DNA from: Psychrobacter sp. PG1
GTDB taxonomy: Bacteria; Pseudomonadota; Gammaproteobacteria; Pseudomonadales; Moraxellaceae
Length of the DNA stretch: 64,000 bases
Reading direction: 5' to 3'
Assembly: GCF_014897815.1 (NCBI RefSeq)
Contig: NZ_JABUZG010000055.1
Span: forward strand, 153,916 to 217,915
Position numbers and translations under genes: made by a program. This document shows positions 46,892 to 55,635 of the stretch, piece by piece; the first letter of the stretch is position 1, and each line of letters starts with the position of its first letter. Under the pieces are notes generated by a model. The model was not told the DNA's origin and made no database searches. It saw nothing but the letters and a program-made list of their open reading frames with translations.

Positions 46892-48346
46892 ATGCCTATC
46901 AATATGCTTACAGCGCAATCTAAGTTTTATGTGCCGCATTGGTTAAAACGTAGTGCGCTGGTGCTTGCTGTCAGTACCTCGATGGTTACTGGCGTCACTG
47001 CCACCGCCATGGCGAGCGCCCAAGCTGTCGTCACCACGGCGGATTTTTCTGACTTAGTGCAGCAAGTTACCCCAGCCGTTGCCCGCGTAAATGTCACCAA
47101 GACCGTCAGCGAGGCTGAGCTTGCCCAAGCCCAAACAGCCGAATTGTTGCGGCAGTTCTTTGGTGATCGTTTACGTATTCCTGATCAGGCTGCCACGCCA
47201 GCAATTGAGCATGCTTATGGCACGGCCTTTTTTGTCACAGCTGATGGTTATATGCTGACCAACCACCATGTGGTGGAGGGCGCTGATAAAATAACTGTCA
47301 CTCTTAACGATAGAACAGAGCTTGATGCAACCTTGGTTGGTAGTGATGAGCGCTCTGATGTGGCTGTACTAAAAGTCTCGGGCAACCAATTTCCTGCTTT
47401 GCCTATCGGCGACTCAAATGCTCTGAAAGTAGGGGAGCCAGTACTAGCCATTGGTTCGCCATTTGGTTTTGATTATTCAGCATCGGCGGGCATTGTCAGT
47501 GCTAAATCACGCAGTTTTTCACGCGATACCAGCGTGCCATTTATCCAAACAGACGTGGCATTGAACCCTGGTAATTCAGGCGGTCCACTATTTAATCAGC
47601 GCGGTGAAGTGATTGGTATTAATTCGCGTATCTTTAGTGGTACTGGTGGTTACATGGGTCTGTCGTTTTCCATTCCGATTGATGCGGCGATGGATATTTA
47701 CGAGCAGTTAAAAACCGATGGCGAAGTGGTACGTGCTTATTTAGGTATTTATCCACAAGACATCGATCGCAATTTAGCAGAAGCTTATAACCTAGATCGT
47801 CCTCAAGGTGCACTACTGACAAGAGTATCACCAGACTCACCTGCACAAAAAGCTGGTCTAAAACCTGGCGATATCATTTTGCAATATAATGAAGTGCAAA
47901 TTATGCGCGCCTCAGATTTATTAAACTTGCTCAATCGTGCCAAACCGAGCGATAGCTTCCGCGCACAGATTCAGCGTAATGGTAAGCAGATGACCATCAG
48001 CGGCAAACTCACTTATGCGCCCAATGATGTGAGAGCACAAGGCGGCGATCAGCAGAATGATGAGGTGCAGTTAGGCTTGCGTTTACGTAACTTGACCGCT
48101 GATGAGCAAGCAGAAATAGCAGTGGATAATAAGACAGGTATTTTGGTTACCACGGTTGACCCAACGGGATTGGCGGCGCGCTCAGGTCTGTTGGCAGGTG
48201 ATGTGATTACCAATTTTCACCAAAAGCCGATTAAAAAGGTCACGGATTTTTCAAGCGCGATTTCATCATTGCCCAAAAAAGGCGTAGTGACCATTGAAAT
48301 TATCCGCCAAGGTATTCCCGCGATTATTGGTTTACGTATTGAGTAA
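46892..48346 (+). CDS. Periplasmic serine protease, DegP/MucD (HtrA) family
   Basis: An HtrA-type protease with two PDZ domains for envelope protein quality control. An N-terminal signal sequence (hydrophobic about residues 21-42, cleavage near ASAQA) is followed by the trypsin-like domain: catalytic His126 in TNHHVVEG, Asp156 in ERSDVAVLK and Ser229 in NPGNSGGPLFN. PDZ1 begins near YLGIYPQD with GLKPGDIILQYN; PDZ2 contains SGLLAGDVITNFH. The ATG at 46892 is chosen because GGAGG lies 5 bp before it; an ATG at 46880 overlaps that ribosome site. The 484-residue length suits MucD/DegP. It is monocistronic, with no sigma-E-anti-sigma genes nearby. Confidence 0.93.
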   Translation: MPINMLTAQSKFYVPHWLKRSALVLAVSTSMVTGVTATAMASAQAVVTTADFSDLVQQVTPAVARVNVTKTVSEAELAQAQTAELLRQFFGDRLRIPDQAATPAIEHAYGTAFFVTADGYMLTNHHVVEGADKITVTLNDRTELDATLVGSDERSDVAVLKVSGNQFPALPIGDSNALKVGEPVLAIGSPFGFDYSASAGIVSAKSRSFSRDTSVPFIQTDVALNPGNSGGPLFNQRGEVIGINSRIFSGTGGYMGLSFSIPIDAAMDIYEQLKTDGEVVRAYLGIYPQDIDRNLAEAYNLDRPQGALLTRVSPDSPAQKAGLKPGDIILQYNEVQIMRASDLLNLLNRAKPSDSFRAQIQRNGKQMTISGKLTYAPNDVRAQGGDQQNDEVQLGLRLRNLTADEQAEIAVDNKTGILVTTVDPTGLAARSGLLAGDVITNFHQKPIKKVTDFSSAISSLPKKGVVTIEIIRQGIPAIIGLRIE

Positions 48347-48607
48347 GCCTTGATAGCTTTGATAGCTTGGTAGGGGTAATGGGTAGTCGGGGTAGCAATT
48401 GAGCATGGCATAACAGACGCGTCAATAATTCTACTTGTCTATGATAGAGCTCGACCCCTATAATGGCTGATTATTTTAACCATGAGTTAAAATAATCTAA
48501 CACTGTCACTAACTTATTCATGGAGCGATTTATTTATCGCTCTATACGTTCTAATATAGGGTAAGCCAGTTGCTCGGCTCATACCCTCTCGTAACCATCA
48601 GGTAATT

Positions 48608-49816
48608 ATGACTGACCATGCTCTTTATATCCTAAGTATCTCTACGGTAGCAGTATTGCTTGCGTATATCATACTGTGGTCAGGATTACAAACGTTCAAT
48701 GCCAATCCTACCAAACGTTTTATGCGTATTTGGTTGAAGTTGGCACTATATTATGCTGCCTATACTATGCCCGTTTGGGCTTTGCTGTTGGTGATAGGTT
48801 GGTCGCAAGAAATGTTGCCGATACTGCCGCAGCTATCACTGACACTCGTGCTAGTGGCCGTATTTGCAATGGGGTTCTATTTTTATACCGTGGTGATACA
48901 ACCCAATCGTTTACGTTTAGATTATCATGCAATCGACTTAGATTTATCCACACCGCTGACAGTTGCCGTATTGGCTGATTTACGCATAGGCTTGTATAGC
49001 GGCAAGCCGCGTCATATTCGTAAACTGGTTGCTACCATCAATGCGTTAACAGCAGATGCGGTGCTGATTACGGGCGACTGGTTGTATTATCCAAGTGCAG
49101 ATTTAGTGGGACAGCTCATGTTGTTTAAAGGGGTTAATAAGCCTATTTATACAGTGATGAGTACCTCAGACTTGCGTTATCAATCGATTAATACGACTAA
49201 GCAAGGACAGCCGCTATTAGAAGATACGTTGTCTAGTGCCTTTGATGTACTCGATATTAGCTATATCGGTCAGCAGTGTACGTCACTGCCACTCAAATGT
49301 ACTGGGGCTACTAATGCGCTTCCAGTAATGCCCAGTGCGAGCTATTCTAAAAATAATAAAGAGGGTTTTAGAGAGCAAAATTTGGAAAATAGCCCAACCG
49401 TCGCCGTGCTTTGCGGCTGGCAAGATGTTCCTAAACAGTTTGCTGATATTGAAGGTGCAAATGCGTCTGATAAAGCCGCGCTTGGTGCTGAAATTGCTAA
49501 TACCACGAAGCCCGTCATCATCTTGGCTTCACGATTTGATAGTATTAGCGATTTGCCAAAATCCTTACAGCCACGACCACTATTGATTACTGGTGCAGCA
49601 AAGGCGATTCAAAAAAATATATGGTTGGCACAAAAACAAAAAAACATCGCACGTAGTAGCGAGCAGTCAACCCTGTTAAATAATAGCCGCATGGGCAAGC
49701 AGCGGGGTTTATACCAACATGGCAGTGCGCAGATATTTGTCAGTAGCGGTATTGGCACACGAGGGCTGCCTTTTCGCTTGTATCGCCCCACTATCGATGT
49801 GTTGACGATTCGTTAA
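48608..49816 (+). CDS. Degenerate metallophosphoesterase-fold membrane protein
   Basis: A 402-residue protein with three hydrophobic N-terminal segments (about residues 7-25, 42-66, 75-97) and a soluble domain that follows the YkuE/YaeI calcineurin-like phosphoesterase plan: TVAVLADLRIGLYSG, ALTADAVLITGDWLYYPS, KPIYTVMSTSDLRY, and the end IFVSSGIGTRGLPFRLYRP. The metal motifs are lost: DxH reads DLR, GDxxD reads GDWLY, GNHD reads STSD and GHTHGG reads GAAKAI. It is therefore probably not an active di-metal phosphoesterase. The domain also carries a low-complexity insert (about residues 225-265). Its role is unknown. Confidence 0.8.
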   Translation: MTDHALYILSISTVAVLLAYIILWSGLQTFNANPTKRFMRIWLKLALYYAAYTMPVWALLLVIGWSQEMLPILPQLSLTLVLVAVFAMGFYFYTVVIQPNRLRLDYHAIDLDLSTPLTVAVLADLRIGLYSGKPRHIRKLVATINALTADAVLITGDWLYYPSADLVGQLMLFKGVNKPIYTVMSTSDLRYQSINTTKQGQPLLEDTLSSAFDVLDISYIGQQCTSLPLKCTGATNALPVMPSASYSKNNKEGFREQNLENSPTVAVLCGWQDVPKQFADIEGANASDKAALGAEIANTTKPVIILASRFDSISDLPKSLQPRPLLITGAAKAIQKNIWLAQKQKNIARSSEQSTLLNNSRMGKQRGLYQHGSAQIFVSSGIGTRGLPFRLYRPTIDVLTIR

Positions 49817-50254
49817 CATGACTCAAAAGACTTATCAGTGCTGATTCATTGCGCTAAACTGAGAGTTGAATAATAAGGCTGTTGGTTTGTAGGTTGTAAT
49901 GGCATGTCAGCAATTCAATTGATTGAACGTTAATTGATTGATAGCGGTCAAATCAAAATATGCTACACTAGCAGGCGTTTTTATTATTCTATTTTTAGTA
50001 CTAAATAAGCGTTGTCGGTCATTGGCAAAAATAAGGCCAAGACGGCTTTGAGCATCTATATTGCGAACGTTTTTATCATAGAAAAATATTGATAGTAAAA
50101 AACACTCAGCATTAATATCAAGCAAGATATTGCCAATGTTGCCTATGAATGTACACAATATGAGTACAGACGTAGACATAATCATTGACACTTGCCAACG
50201 ACCTATCATGTGACAGCTTTGAAAAAAGCTAGGATAATACAGTAAGGCACGGTT
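49817..50254. other. Region upstream of dapA
   Basis: About 440 bp. A possible extended -10 (TGCTACACT at 49961-49969) has only a weak -35. A 100-codon minus-strand frame spans it but has no family match and looks accidental. A long leader for dapA is possible. Confidence 0.35.
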
Positions 50255-51160
50255 ATGAGCACAGCATACGACGAGATTAAAACCCGACTACAAGGCTCAA
50301 TGGTAGCCTTGGTAACGCCCATGCATCCTGACGGCACGGTTGATTATAAACGTCTGGCGGATCTCATAGATTGGCAGATTGAGCAAGGCACGCATTGTCT
50401 CGTTGCCGTTGGCACTACTGGCGAGTCAGCGACATTATCTATGCAAGAGCACAGCGATGTTATTCGCTACTTTGTTCAGCATGTCAAAGGTCGTGTACCA
50501 GTGATTGCTGGAACAGGTGCCAATAATACGATGGAAGCCATTAAGCTGACCCAAGATGCTGCCGACGCTGGTGCAGATTGTGCGTTATTGGTTGCGCCTT
50601 ATTATAACAAGCCGCCACAAGAAGGCTTATACCAACATTATAAGGCTATCGCGCGCGCGGTGAATATCCCGCAGATGCTTTATAATGTGCCAGGACGTAC
50701 GGTCGTTGATATCGCACAAGAGACGGTAGAACGTCTGGCTGATATCGATAATATCGTCGCGATTAAAGATGCTACAGGCTCTATCGCTCGCGGAGAGCAA
50801 TTGATCAAAGCAGTGGGCGATAGAATCGTCGTGCTATCTGGTGATGACGGTACGGCGCTTGATTTGATGACATTCGGTGGTAAAGGTAATATCTCAGTCA
50901 CTGCCAACGTCGCCCCAAAAGCGATGAGCGAGACTTTTACAGCGGCGCTTCGTGGTGATTTTGACGCGGCTCATAAAGTCCATGATGTGGTCAAGCATTT
51001 ACACCGTGACTTGTTCATTGAGTCAAGTCCTATCCCAGCCAAATATGCGCTTCATAAAATGGGTATGATAGATACTGGTATTCGTCTGCCTTTGGTATGG
51101 TTGGCTGAACAACATCATGCCACTATTGATGAAGCCTTGGTGCGTGCGAACTTATTATAA
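50255..51160 (+). CDS. dapA: 4-hydroxy-tetrahydrodipicolinate synthase
   Basis: DapA condenses pyruvate with aspartate semialdehyde on the way to lysine and diaminopimelate. Family blocks are GSMVALVTPMHPDGTVDY, GTTGESATLSMQEHSDVI, APYYNKPPQEGLYQHYKAI, LYNVPGRTVVDI (catalytic Tyr) and VAIKDATGSI containing the Schiff-base lysine. The 301-residue length is slightly longer than E. coli (292), the difference being at the N terminus. The gene heads the order dapA-lipoprotein-purC known from E. coli, where bamC follows dapA. Confidence 0.96.
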   Translation: MSTAYDEIKTRLQGSMVALVTPMHPDGTVDYKRLADLIDWQIEQGTHCLVAVGTTGESATLSMQEHSDVIRYFVQHVKGRVPVIAGTGANNTMEAIKLTQDAADAGADCALLVAPYYNKPPQEGLYQHYKAIARAVNIPQMLYNVPGRTVVDIAQETVERLADIDNIVAIKDATGSIARGEQLIKAVGDRIVVLSGDDGTALDLMTFGGKGNISVTANVAPKAMSETFTAALRGDFDAAHKVHDVVKHLHRDLFIESSPIPAKYALHKMGMIDTGIRLPLVWLAEQHHATIDEALVRANLL

Positions 51161-51195
51161 AATGATGCGTGTAAATGCTAACTCAGAGAGATAAT

Positions 51196-51510
51196 ATGAT
51201 GAAAACATCATCACCGACTGCAAAAATATTCCCTGCGCTGCTGACCTTAGTATTGGGAAGCACCTTAGTATTGAGCGGTTGCCAAAGTGCTAAAAACTTA
51301 CTTGGTAAGCGTGACAATGGTAGCTTAGAATATCAGCAAAGCAAGAAGCTTGTGCCAATAGAGCTGCCTGCTAACAAAGAACCAGCGCCTTTTGTACCTT
51401 TGTATGCAACTCCTAATGCTGGTGCAAATACGCTGAAATTACAGAACGAATCAGGTAATCAGTACCAGCTACCGAAGCCTGAGCGCGCTGTCAGTAGTCC
51501 TTCGACTTAA
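51196..51510 (+). CDS. Short BamC-like lipoprotein (N-terminal region only)
   Basis: A 104-residue lipoprotein. The signal peptide ends in the lipobox VLSGC. The mature part is about 75 residues and Pro/Asn-rich (LEYQQSKKLVPIELPANKEP, PLYATPNAGANTLKLQNES) with no globular domain. The position between dapA and purC is that of bamC in E. coli, and the Leu-Pro-rich pattern resembles the unstructured BamC N-terminal region that wraps BamD. The two folded BamC domains are absent. The ATG at 51196 has AGAGAGATA upstream; an in-frame ATG at 51175 is less likely. The BamC assignment rests on position and pattern only. Confidence 0.68.
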   Translation: MMKTSSPTAKIFPALLTLVLGSTLVLSGCQSAKNLLGKRDNGSLEYQQSKKLVPIELPANKEPAPFVPLYATPNAGANTLKLQNESGNQYQLPKPERAVSSPST

Positions 51511-51640
51511 AGCTATTTCCTTATTTATACCGCTGACATTTTACAGTGATTAATGTAAATATTATTCATTCTGTCATACAAAAATCAGCGGTCGCTGCGC
51601 GTTTTTACCACATAAGCTTGAACGAACAGGAACTCCCATA

Positions 51641-52354
51641 ATGCAAAAGCAACAACTGCTGTATAAAGGCAAAGCCAAATCTGTCTATGAAACTGAAGAT
51701 AATGATCTTTTGATTCTACATTTCCGTGATGATACTTCAGCGCTTGATGGTAAGCGTATTGAACAATTAGCACGCAAAGGCGTCGTCAATAATCGTTTTA
51801 ATGCTTTCATCATGCAAAAACTGGCTGATGCTGGTATCGAAACGCATTTTGAAAAGCAATTGTCTGAAGATGAAGTATTGGTCAAGCGTTTAGAGATGAT
51901 TCCAGTTGAGTGCGTGGTTCGTAACTTTGCTGCGGGCAGTTTGGTGCGTCGTTTAGGCTTAGAAGAAGGGCAAGCATTGACGCCGCCTACTTATGAATTG
52001 TTTTATAAAGATGATGCGCTGGGTGATCCAATGGTCAATGAGTCACTTGCTGTGTCTCTTGGCTGGGCAACCGAAGCACAACTGGCCAGAATGGAAGAGT
52101 TGACTCATCAAGTAAATGAGGTGTTAAAGGCGCTATTCGAAGCAGGTGATTTGATACTAGTTGATTTCAAACTAGAATTTGGTGTGTTCCATGACCGTAT
52201 CGTCTTAGGGGATGAATTCTCACCAGATGGCTGCCGTATTTGGGATAAGACGACTAAGAAGAAGCTGGACAAAGACCGTTTCCGTCAATCATTAGGCGAT
52301 GTCATTGAAGCTTATGAAGAAGTGGCTAACCGTATTGGTGTGCCATTAAGCTAG
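51641..52354 (+). CDS. purC: Phosphoribosylaminoimidazole-succinocarboxamide synthase
   Basis: PurC joins aspartate to CAIR with ATP in purine synthesis. The sequence starts [20 protein letters not shown], and has [42 protein letters not shown] (the SAICAR synthetase signature 1 region) and [11 protein letters not shown] with [14 protein letters not shown] (signature 2). Length 237 equals the E. coli protein. AGGAA stands before the ATG. A terminator follows. Confidence 0.97.
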   Translation: MQKQQLLYKGKAKSVYETEDNDLLILHFRDDTSALDGKRIEQLARKGVVNNRFNAFIMQKLADAGIETHFEKQLSEDEVLVKRLEMIPVECVVRNFAAGSLVRRLGLEEGQALTPPTYELFYKDDALGDPMVNESLAVSLGWATEAQLARMEELTHQVNEVLKALFEAGDLILVDFKLEFGVFHDRIVLGDEFSPDGCRIWDKTTKKKLDKDRFRQSLGDVIEAYEEVANRIGVPLS

Positions 52355-52394
52355 ATATTTGATTGGCACTGCATTGCAGGTCAATCTTTAGCGT

Positions 52395-52428
52395 AAAAAA
52401 AACTGAGCCATGTGCTCAGTTTTTTTAT
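52395..52428 (+). terminator. Intrinsic terminator of purC
   Basis: ACTGAGC and GCTCAGT form a stem with a 5-base loop between A-run and T-run. Confidence 0.85.
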
Positions 52429-52519
52429 GCAAAAAATTACTGAAACCTTATACAATTTGCACGACTTGTGAGATTACTGTTCTTATAATAAAGATACATA
52501 CAAAAATAAGGCTTATGGT

Positions 52520-53173
52520 ATGCCGTCTTCAAAACCATCTACTACTGACACTGAGCCTACTATTTTATCGCCATCATGGTTTACTCGACCAACCTGTGTG
52601 GTTGCTGCTGACTTAATAGGTAAAGTGCTATGTAGAAAGCTGTTAGATACGGATGGCACGACTAAAATATTGCGTATGCGCATCTCAGAAACTGAAGCTT
52701 ACATCGGTGCGGGCGATCCCGCTTGTCACTCACATGCTGGCAGCCGAACGCCGCGAACTGAAATCATGTATGAGCAAGGTGGTGTTTTTTATGTATATTT
52801 GACTTATGGTGTCCATCATATGCTCAATTTAATCAGTGCTGCTATCGACTCCCCTGAGTCGGTGCTGATACGCGCAGGGTTTTTAGCAGAAGATAGTGAC
52901 CGCTTGCGAGATGAGCAATTATTGAGCTTAGATCAACAACTGATTCATCCCAAGCAATTTGCTGGTCCTGGTAAGCTGACCAATCGTTTACAAATCGACC
53001 GTGACTTGTATGGCAAATCTATTCATCCAGCATCAGCCGTTTGGATAGAAGAAGACGGTTGCAAGCCGCCAGTATCGCTGCGTCCACGGATTGGCATTGA
53101 TTATGCGGGCGAGGCAAAAGAATGGTTATTACGCTACATTTGGACAGATCATCCTTCGTTATCCAAAAAATAG
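52520..53173 (+). CDS. 3-methyladenine DNA glycosylase (AAG/MPG family)
   Basis: A base-excision repair glycosylase that removes alkylated and deaminated purines. Family blocks are LIGKVLCRKLLD, ISETEAYIGAGDPACHSHAG (containing the catalytic glutamate), GGVFYVYLTYGVHHMLN, SVLIRAG and GPGKLTNRLQIDRDLYGK, then RPRIGIDYAGEAKEW. All are characteristic of the AAG fold rather than the AlkA or TagI types. Length 217 residues. AAGG lies before the ATG. The next gene follows 53 bp later. Confidence 0.93.
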   Translation: MPSSKPSTTDTEPTILSPSWFTRPTCVVAADLIGKVLCRKLLDTDGTTKILRMRISETEAYIGAGDPACHSHAGSRTPRTEIMYEQGGVFYVYLTYGVHHMLNLISAAIDSPESVLIRAGFLAEDSDRLRDEQLLSLDQQLIHPKQFAGPGKLTNRLQIDRDLYGKSIHPASAVWIEEDGCKPPVSLRPRIGIDYAGEAKEWLLRYIWTDHPSLSKK

Positions 53174-53226
53174 TAAGATTGATAGTTGATGGCTGTTTTT
53201 CTAAATAGACTTGAAGGAAGTAACAC

Positions 53227-53538
53227 ATGTATAAACTGACGGTTTTTATTCCAGATACAGCATTAGAGCAGGTAAAGTCCGCTTTATTTTCGGCGGGCGC
53301 TGGGACGATTGGCAATTATGAAAAGTGCTGTTGGCAAGTGCAGGGAATAGGGCAGTTTATGCCACTGGCAGGCAGTAATCCAAATATTGGAGCACATGAT
53401 CGACTGGAAACCGTTGAGGAATGGCGGGTAGAAATGGTAGTGGCTGATGCTGATATTAAAGAGGTCGTCGAGGCGTTAAAGCAGGCGCATCCTTATGAAA
53501 CGCCTGCCTATGATGTGATTGAGGTATTAGACTTTTAG
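53227..53538 (+). CDS. YqfO/NIF3-insert-domain protein
   Basis: A 103-residue protein equal to the CutA-like insert domain of the NIF3/YqfO family, here standing alone: YKLTVFIPDTALEQVKSALF, GAGTIGNYEKCCWQVQGIGQF, ETVEEWRVEMVV and HPYETPAYDVIEV. Stand-alone copies are common in gammaproteobacteria. The biochemical role is not known. AAGGAAG precedes the ATG. Confidence 0.9.
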   Translation: MYKLTVFIPDTALEQVKSALFSAGAGTIGNYEKCCWQVQGIGQFMPLAGSNPNIGAHDRLETVEEWRVEMVVADADIKEVVEALKQAHPYETPAYDVIEVLDF

Positions 53539-53547
53539 GGTTAGCTA

Positions 53548-53922
53548 TCAGTCCTCTTTGATCTTAATCACGTTATAACTCGGATAGCCAAGCTCGATTT
53601 TGTAATCTTGACTGCCGCGTTTGGCTTTTACTTTTATTTTACTGTCACCTTTTTTTTATTTGACGTCTTTGACTCGATAACCCATATTGCTGACTTTATT
53701 GGCAGCCCTTTGCTCGATAGCAGGCTGATAAAGCTCTTTATCAATGGAGTTGATGGTCTTCTTGTGCTTTTTGTAGACCTTACTGTTTTTATAAACATCT
53801 TCGTAAAGGTCGCCGTAAGCATTATAACCAGGTGCGGTGACACAGCCAGTCGTTATCGTCAGCAACGCTGCAATCATACTAGCTGTAGTAGTGGTTTTTA
53901 ATAAAGTATGGTGGTTCATCAA
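53548..53922 (-). pseudogene. PepSY-like lipoprotein gene interrupted by an in-frame stop
   Basis: The frame begins with a lipoprotein signal (lipobox TTGC near residue 27) and runs 88 residues to YRVKDVK, where a TAA at 53658-53656 stops it. Beyond this codon the same frame continues for 36 codons, giving VKAKRGSQDYKIELGYPSYN and VIKIKED before a TGA at 53548-53550. This continuation matches the C terminus of the neighbouring paralogue at 54215-54877 (EAKRGSQEYEIRLGYPNLN, VIKIEKD). So the gene is a paralogue whose last domain is cut in the middle by a nonsense codon, next to a run of eight A. The truncated 88-residue lipoprotein may still be made. Confidence 0.8.
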
Positions 53923-54080
53923 ATCCTCTTATGATGTCAAAAATATTTTTGCTTCTTTTATAAAAAAGGGTCAAATAAACCAAGGGCTGGCTTATTTGAC
54001 CAAAGGCATCAAGTAATCAATGATGCCAAAACTTTATTTAATAGCTTTATTTTACTTATTTCATTTTTAATGCACTTAAA

Positions 54081-54188
54081 TATAGTCGGTTCAATATAAT
54101 TTAGATTCAAGGAAGGCAAGCGAAAGCACTATAAATAGTAGACTAAGCGAGCCTGATACCGTATCTGATTTATATAGGATTGACTATA
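54081..54188 (+). repeat. Dispersed MITE-like repeat, copy B
   Basis: A 108 bp element bounded by TATAGTCGGTTCAATATAA and GGATTGACTATA, so the ends are partly inverted. Its core AAGCACTATAAATAGTAGAC and AGCGAGCCTGATACCGTAT is found inverted at 14.8 and 46.2 kb. It lies between the two PepSY-like genes. Confidence 0.78.
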
Positions 54189-54214
54189 ACTATCAATTGA
54201 ATGGAGGACATGCC

Positions 54215-54877
54215 CTAGTCTTTTTCAATCTTAATCACATTTAAGTTTGGGTAACCAAGTCGTATTTCATATTCTTGCGAGCCGCGCTTGGCTTCAATCT
54301 CGAACACGCCGCGTCCGTTCTTTTCTTCCAGCTCAATGTCTTTGACCCGATAGCCCATGCCTTGTATTTTATTGATTGCACGTTGTTTAATTGCTGGATA
54401 ACGCGAGTCTCTTTTAATGCTATCTTCGATATCGTCATTCTTATAGTGCTTATTATTCTTATGCTTGCCATTATTTTTATATTTGTCTTTGTTGTAATGG
54501 TCTTTGTCATATCTATCGTCTTGCCAAACATTAGACCAAGCTTTTTTATTCGAGCTAATAAGTTTTAGATCAGGATACGTGTATTTTAGCTCGTATGCTT
54601 GGTTGTTCTTTTTGGCATAAGCGGTCATTATGCGATTGCCACGGTAGTTATCGGATTTGATATCCATAACCTGATAGCCTTTACGGCGCAGATCAGCGCG
54701 TAGCTTTTGACTAATACGGTTGTAGTCAGCGTTACCATAATCATCATTACCACCATATACTGGATAATTATCATATCCTGGACCGACTACGGTACACCCA
54801 ACTGTAGTGCCCAATAATGCAACCGCAAGACCAGTAGATATAACGGTCTTAAATGAGAAAGGCTTTAGAGTTTTCAT
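54215..54877 (-). CDS. Lipoprotein with two PepSY-like domains
   Basis: A 220-residue lipoprotein: signal ending in lipobox GTTVGC (about residue 27), a Tyr/Gly/Asn-rich linker (GPGYDNYPVYGGNDDYGN), a first domain (DLRRKGYQVMDIKSDNYRG to YTYPDLKLISS), a Lys/Asn/His-rich spacer with the repeated KDHYNKDKYKNNGKHKNNKH pattern, and a second domain (AINKIQGMGYRVKDIELEEK to LGYPNLNVIKIEKD). Both domains have the PepSY pattern: helix, then strand GYxVxDI, then G-x-x-Y-E, then final strand. The family modulates peptidases or binds envelope ligands; no function can be assigned here. AGGATATT precedes the ATG. The neighbour is a broken paralogue. Confidence 0.78.
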   Translation of the reverse strand: MKTLKPFSFKTVISTGLAVALLGTTVGCTVVGPGYDNYPVYGGNDDYGNADYNRISQKLRADLRRKGYQVMDIKSDNYRGNRIMTAYAKKNNQAYELKYTYPDLKLISSNKKAWSNVWQDDRYDKDHYNKDKYKNNGKHKNNKHYKNDDIEDSIKRDSRYPAIKQRAINKIQGMGYRVKDIELEEKNGRGVFEIEAKRGSQEYEIRLGYPNLNVIKIEKD

Positions 54878-55125
54878 GATCCAATATCCTATAATATTTT
54901 TAAATTACCCGTCGCATCATTGCTGGTGATAGCCGAGCACGTACGCACTCTATAAATTTTTCATATAATCGTATTCATAACTTACTGGCAAATTGATTAT
55001 TACCATCGTCATTACCATTATGCGCTTTGAAATATTTTCTTACATTATCTATCATAATGGACAAAGCTTGATGATTAGTGTCTTTTGCGTTAATAAGTTG
55101 TAATCAAAGCAACGAATATGAATCA

Positions 55126-55143
55126 TGTAAGCATATGCTTACA
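55126..55143. promoter_or_regulatory. 18 bp perfect palindrome, possible operator
   Basis: TGTAAGCATATGCTTACA is a perfect dyad, typical in size of a TetR, MarR or LysR site. It is about 250 bp upstream of the two-domain lipoprotein gene and not close to any other start. Confidence 0.45.
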
Positions 55144-55435
55144 CGTAATGACGCTTACGCGACTTAACATCAGGTTAGGAATTAGGCATTATAGTCACAC
55201 GGCATTAGGGAATGTGACTCAAGGATTGAGTTGACCGCATTAAGGATAATGATTCACTTATTAGCATCAGGATGATAATGATAAGTGGAGTAAGGACACA
55301 TACCCTTTGCTGCTATCAGTAGTTAATGCTGGTGGTTGTAGTAAAAAGGGCAGGATGCCCAGTATCACAATATGCTGAATATTATGCAAGGATGCATGGG
55401 AAACAGTGGTGATAGGTAACATGGATGGTTAACAA

Positions 55436-55473
55436 TAAAACCGCATAACAGTTAATTGCTATGCGGTTTTATC
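55436..55473. terminator. Orphan terminator-like hairpin
   Basis: AAAACCGCATA and TATGCGGTTTT form an 11 bp stem with a 12-base loop, with A- and T-rich flanks. No annotated gene ends beside it. Confidence 0.65.
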
Positions 55474-55540
55474 GTGTCTGGACTTTGAGTTTTATCTCTT
55501 ATAATTATTTGATATAAATCAAGTTGGTGATAAGTCCAGC

Positions 55541-55576
55541 ATAAAAAAACCGCATTAGAAACTAATGCGGTTTTCG
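55541..55576 (-). terminator. Terminator of the CsbD gene
   Basis: AACCGCATTAG and CTAATGCGGTT form an 11 bp stem with a 3-base loop; the minus strand then runs into seven T. Confidence 0.85.
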
Positions 55577-55635
55577 TTTAAATAATCTGCTTATAAAATT
55601 TCTATCTTAATACTTCTTACAAGCATGATTATCTA

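Larger units (their letters stand above)
54878..55635. other. Gene-free region with palindrome and orphan hairpin
   Basis: About 760 bp with no convincing coding frame. It contains an 18 bp perfect palindrome at 55126-55143 and a terminator-like hairpin at 55436-55473 with no gene ending there, besides the csbD terminator. An unannotated small RNA is possible. Confidence 0.5.

Noticed and set aside
49907..50209. 100-codon minus-strand frame upstream of dapA
   Set aside because: No family match, no ribosome site of note, and it covers the probable dapA promoter.
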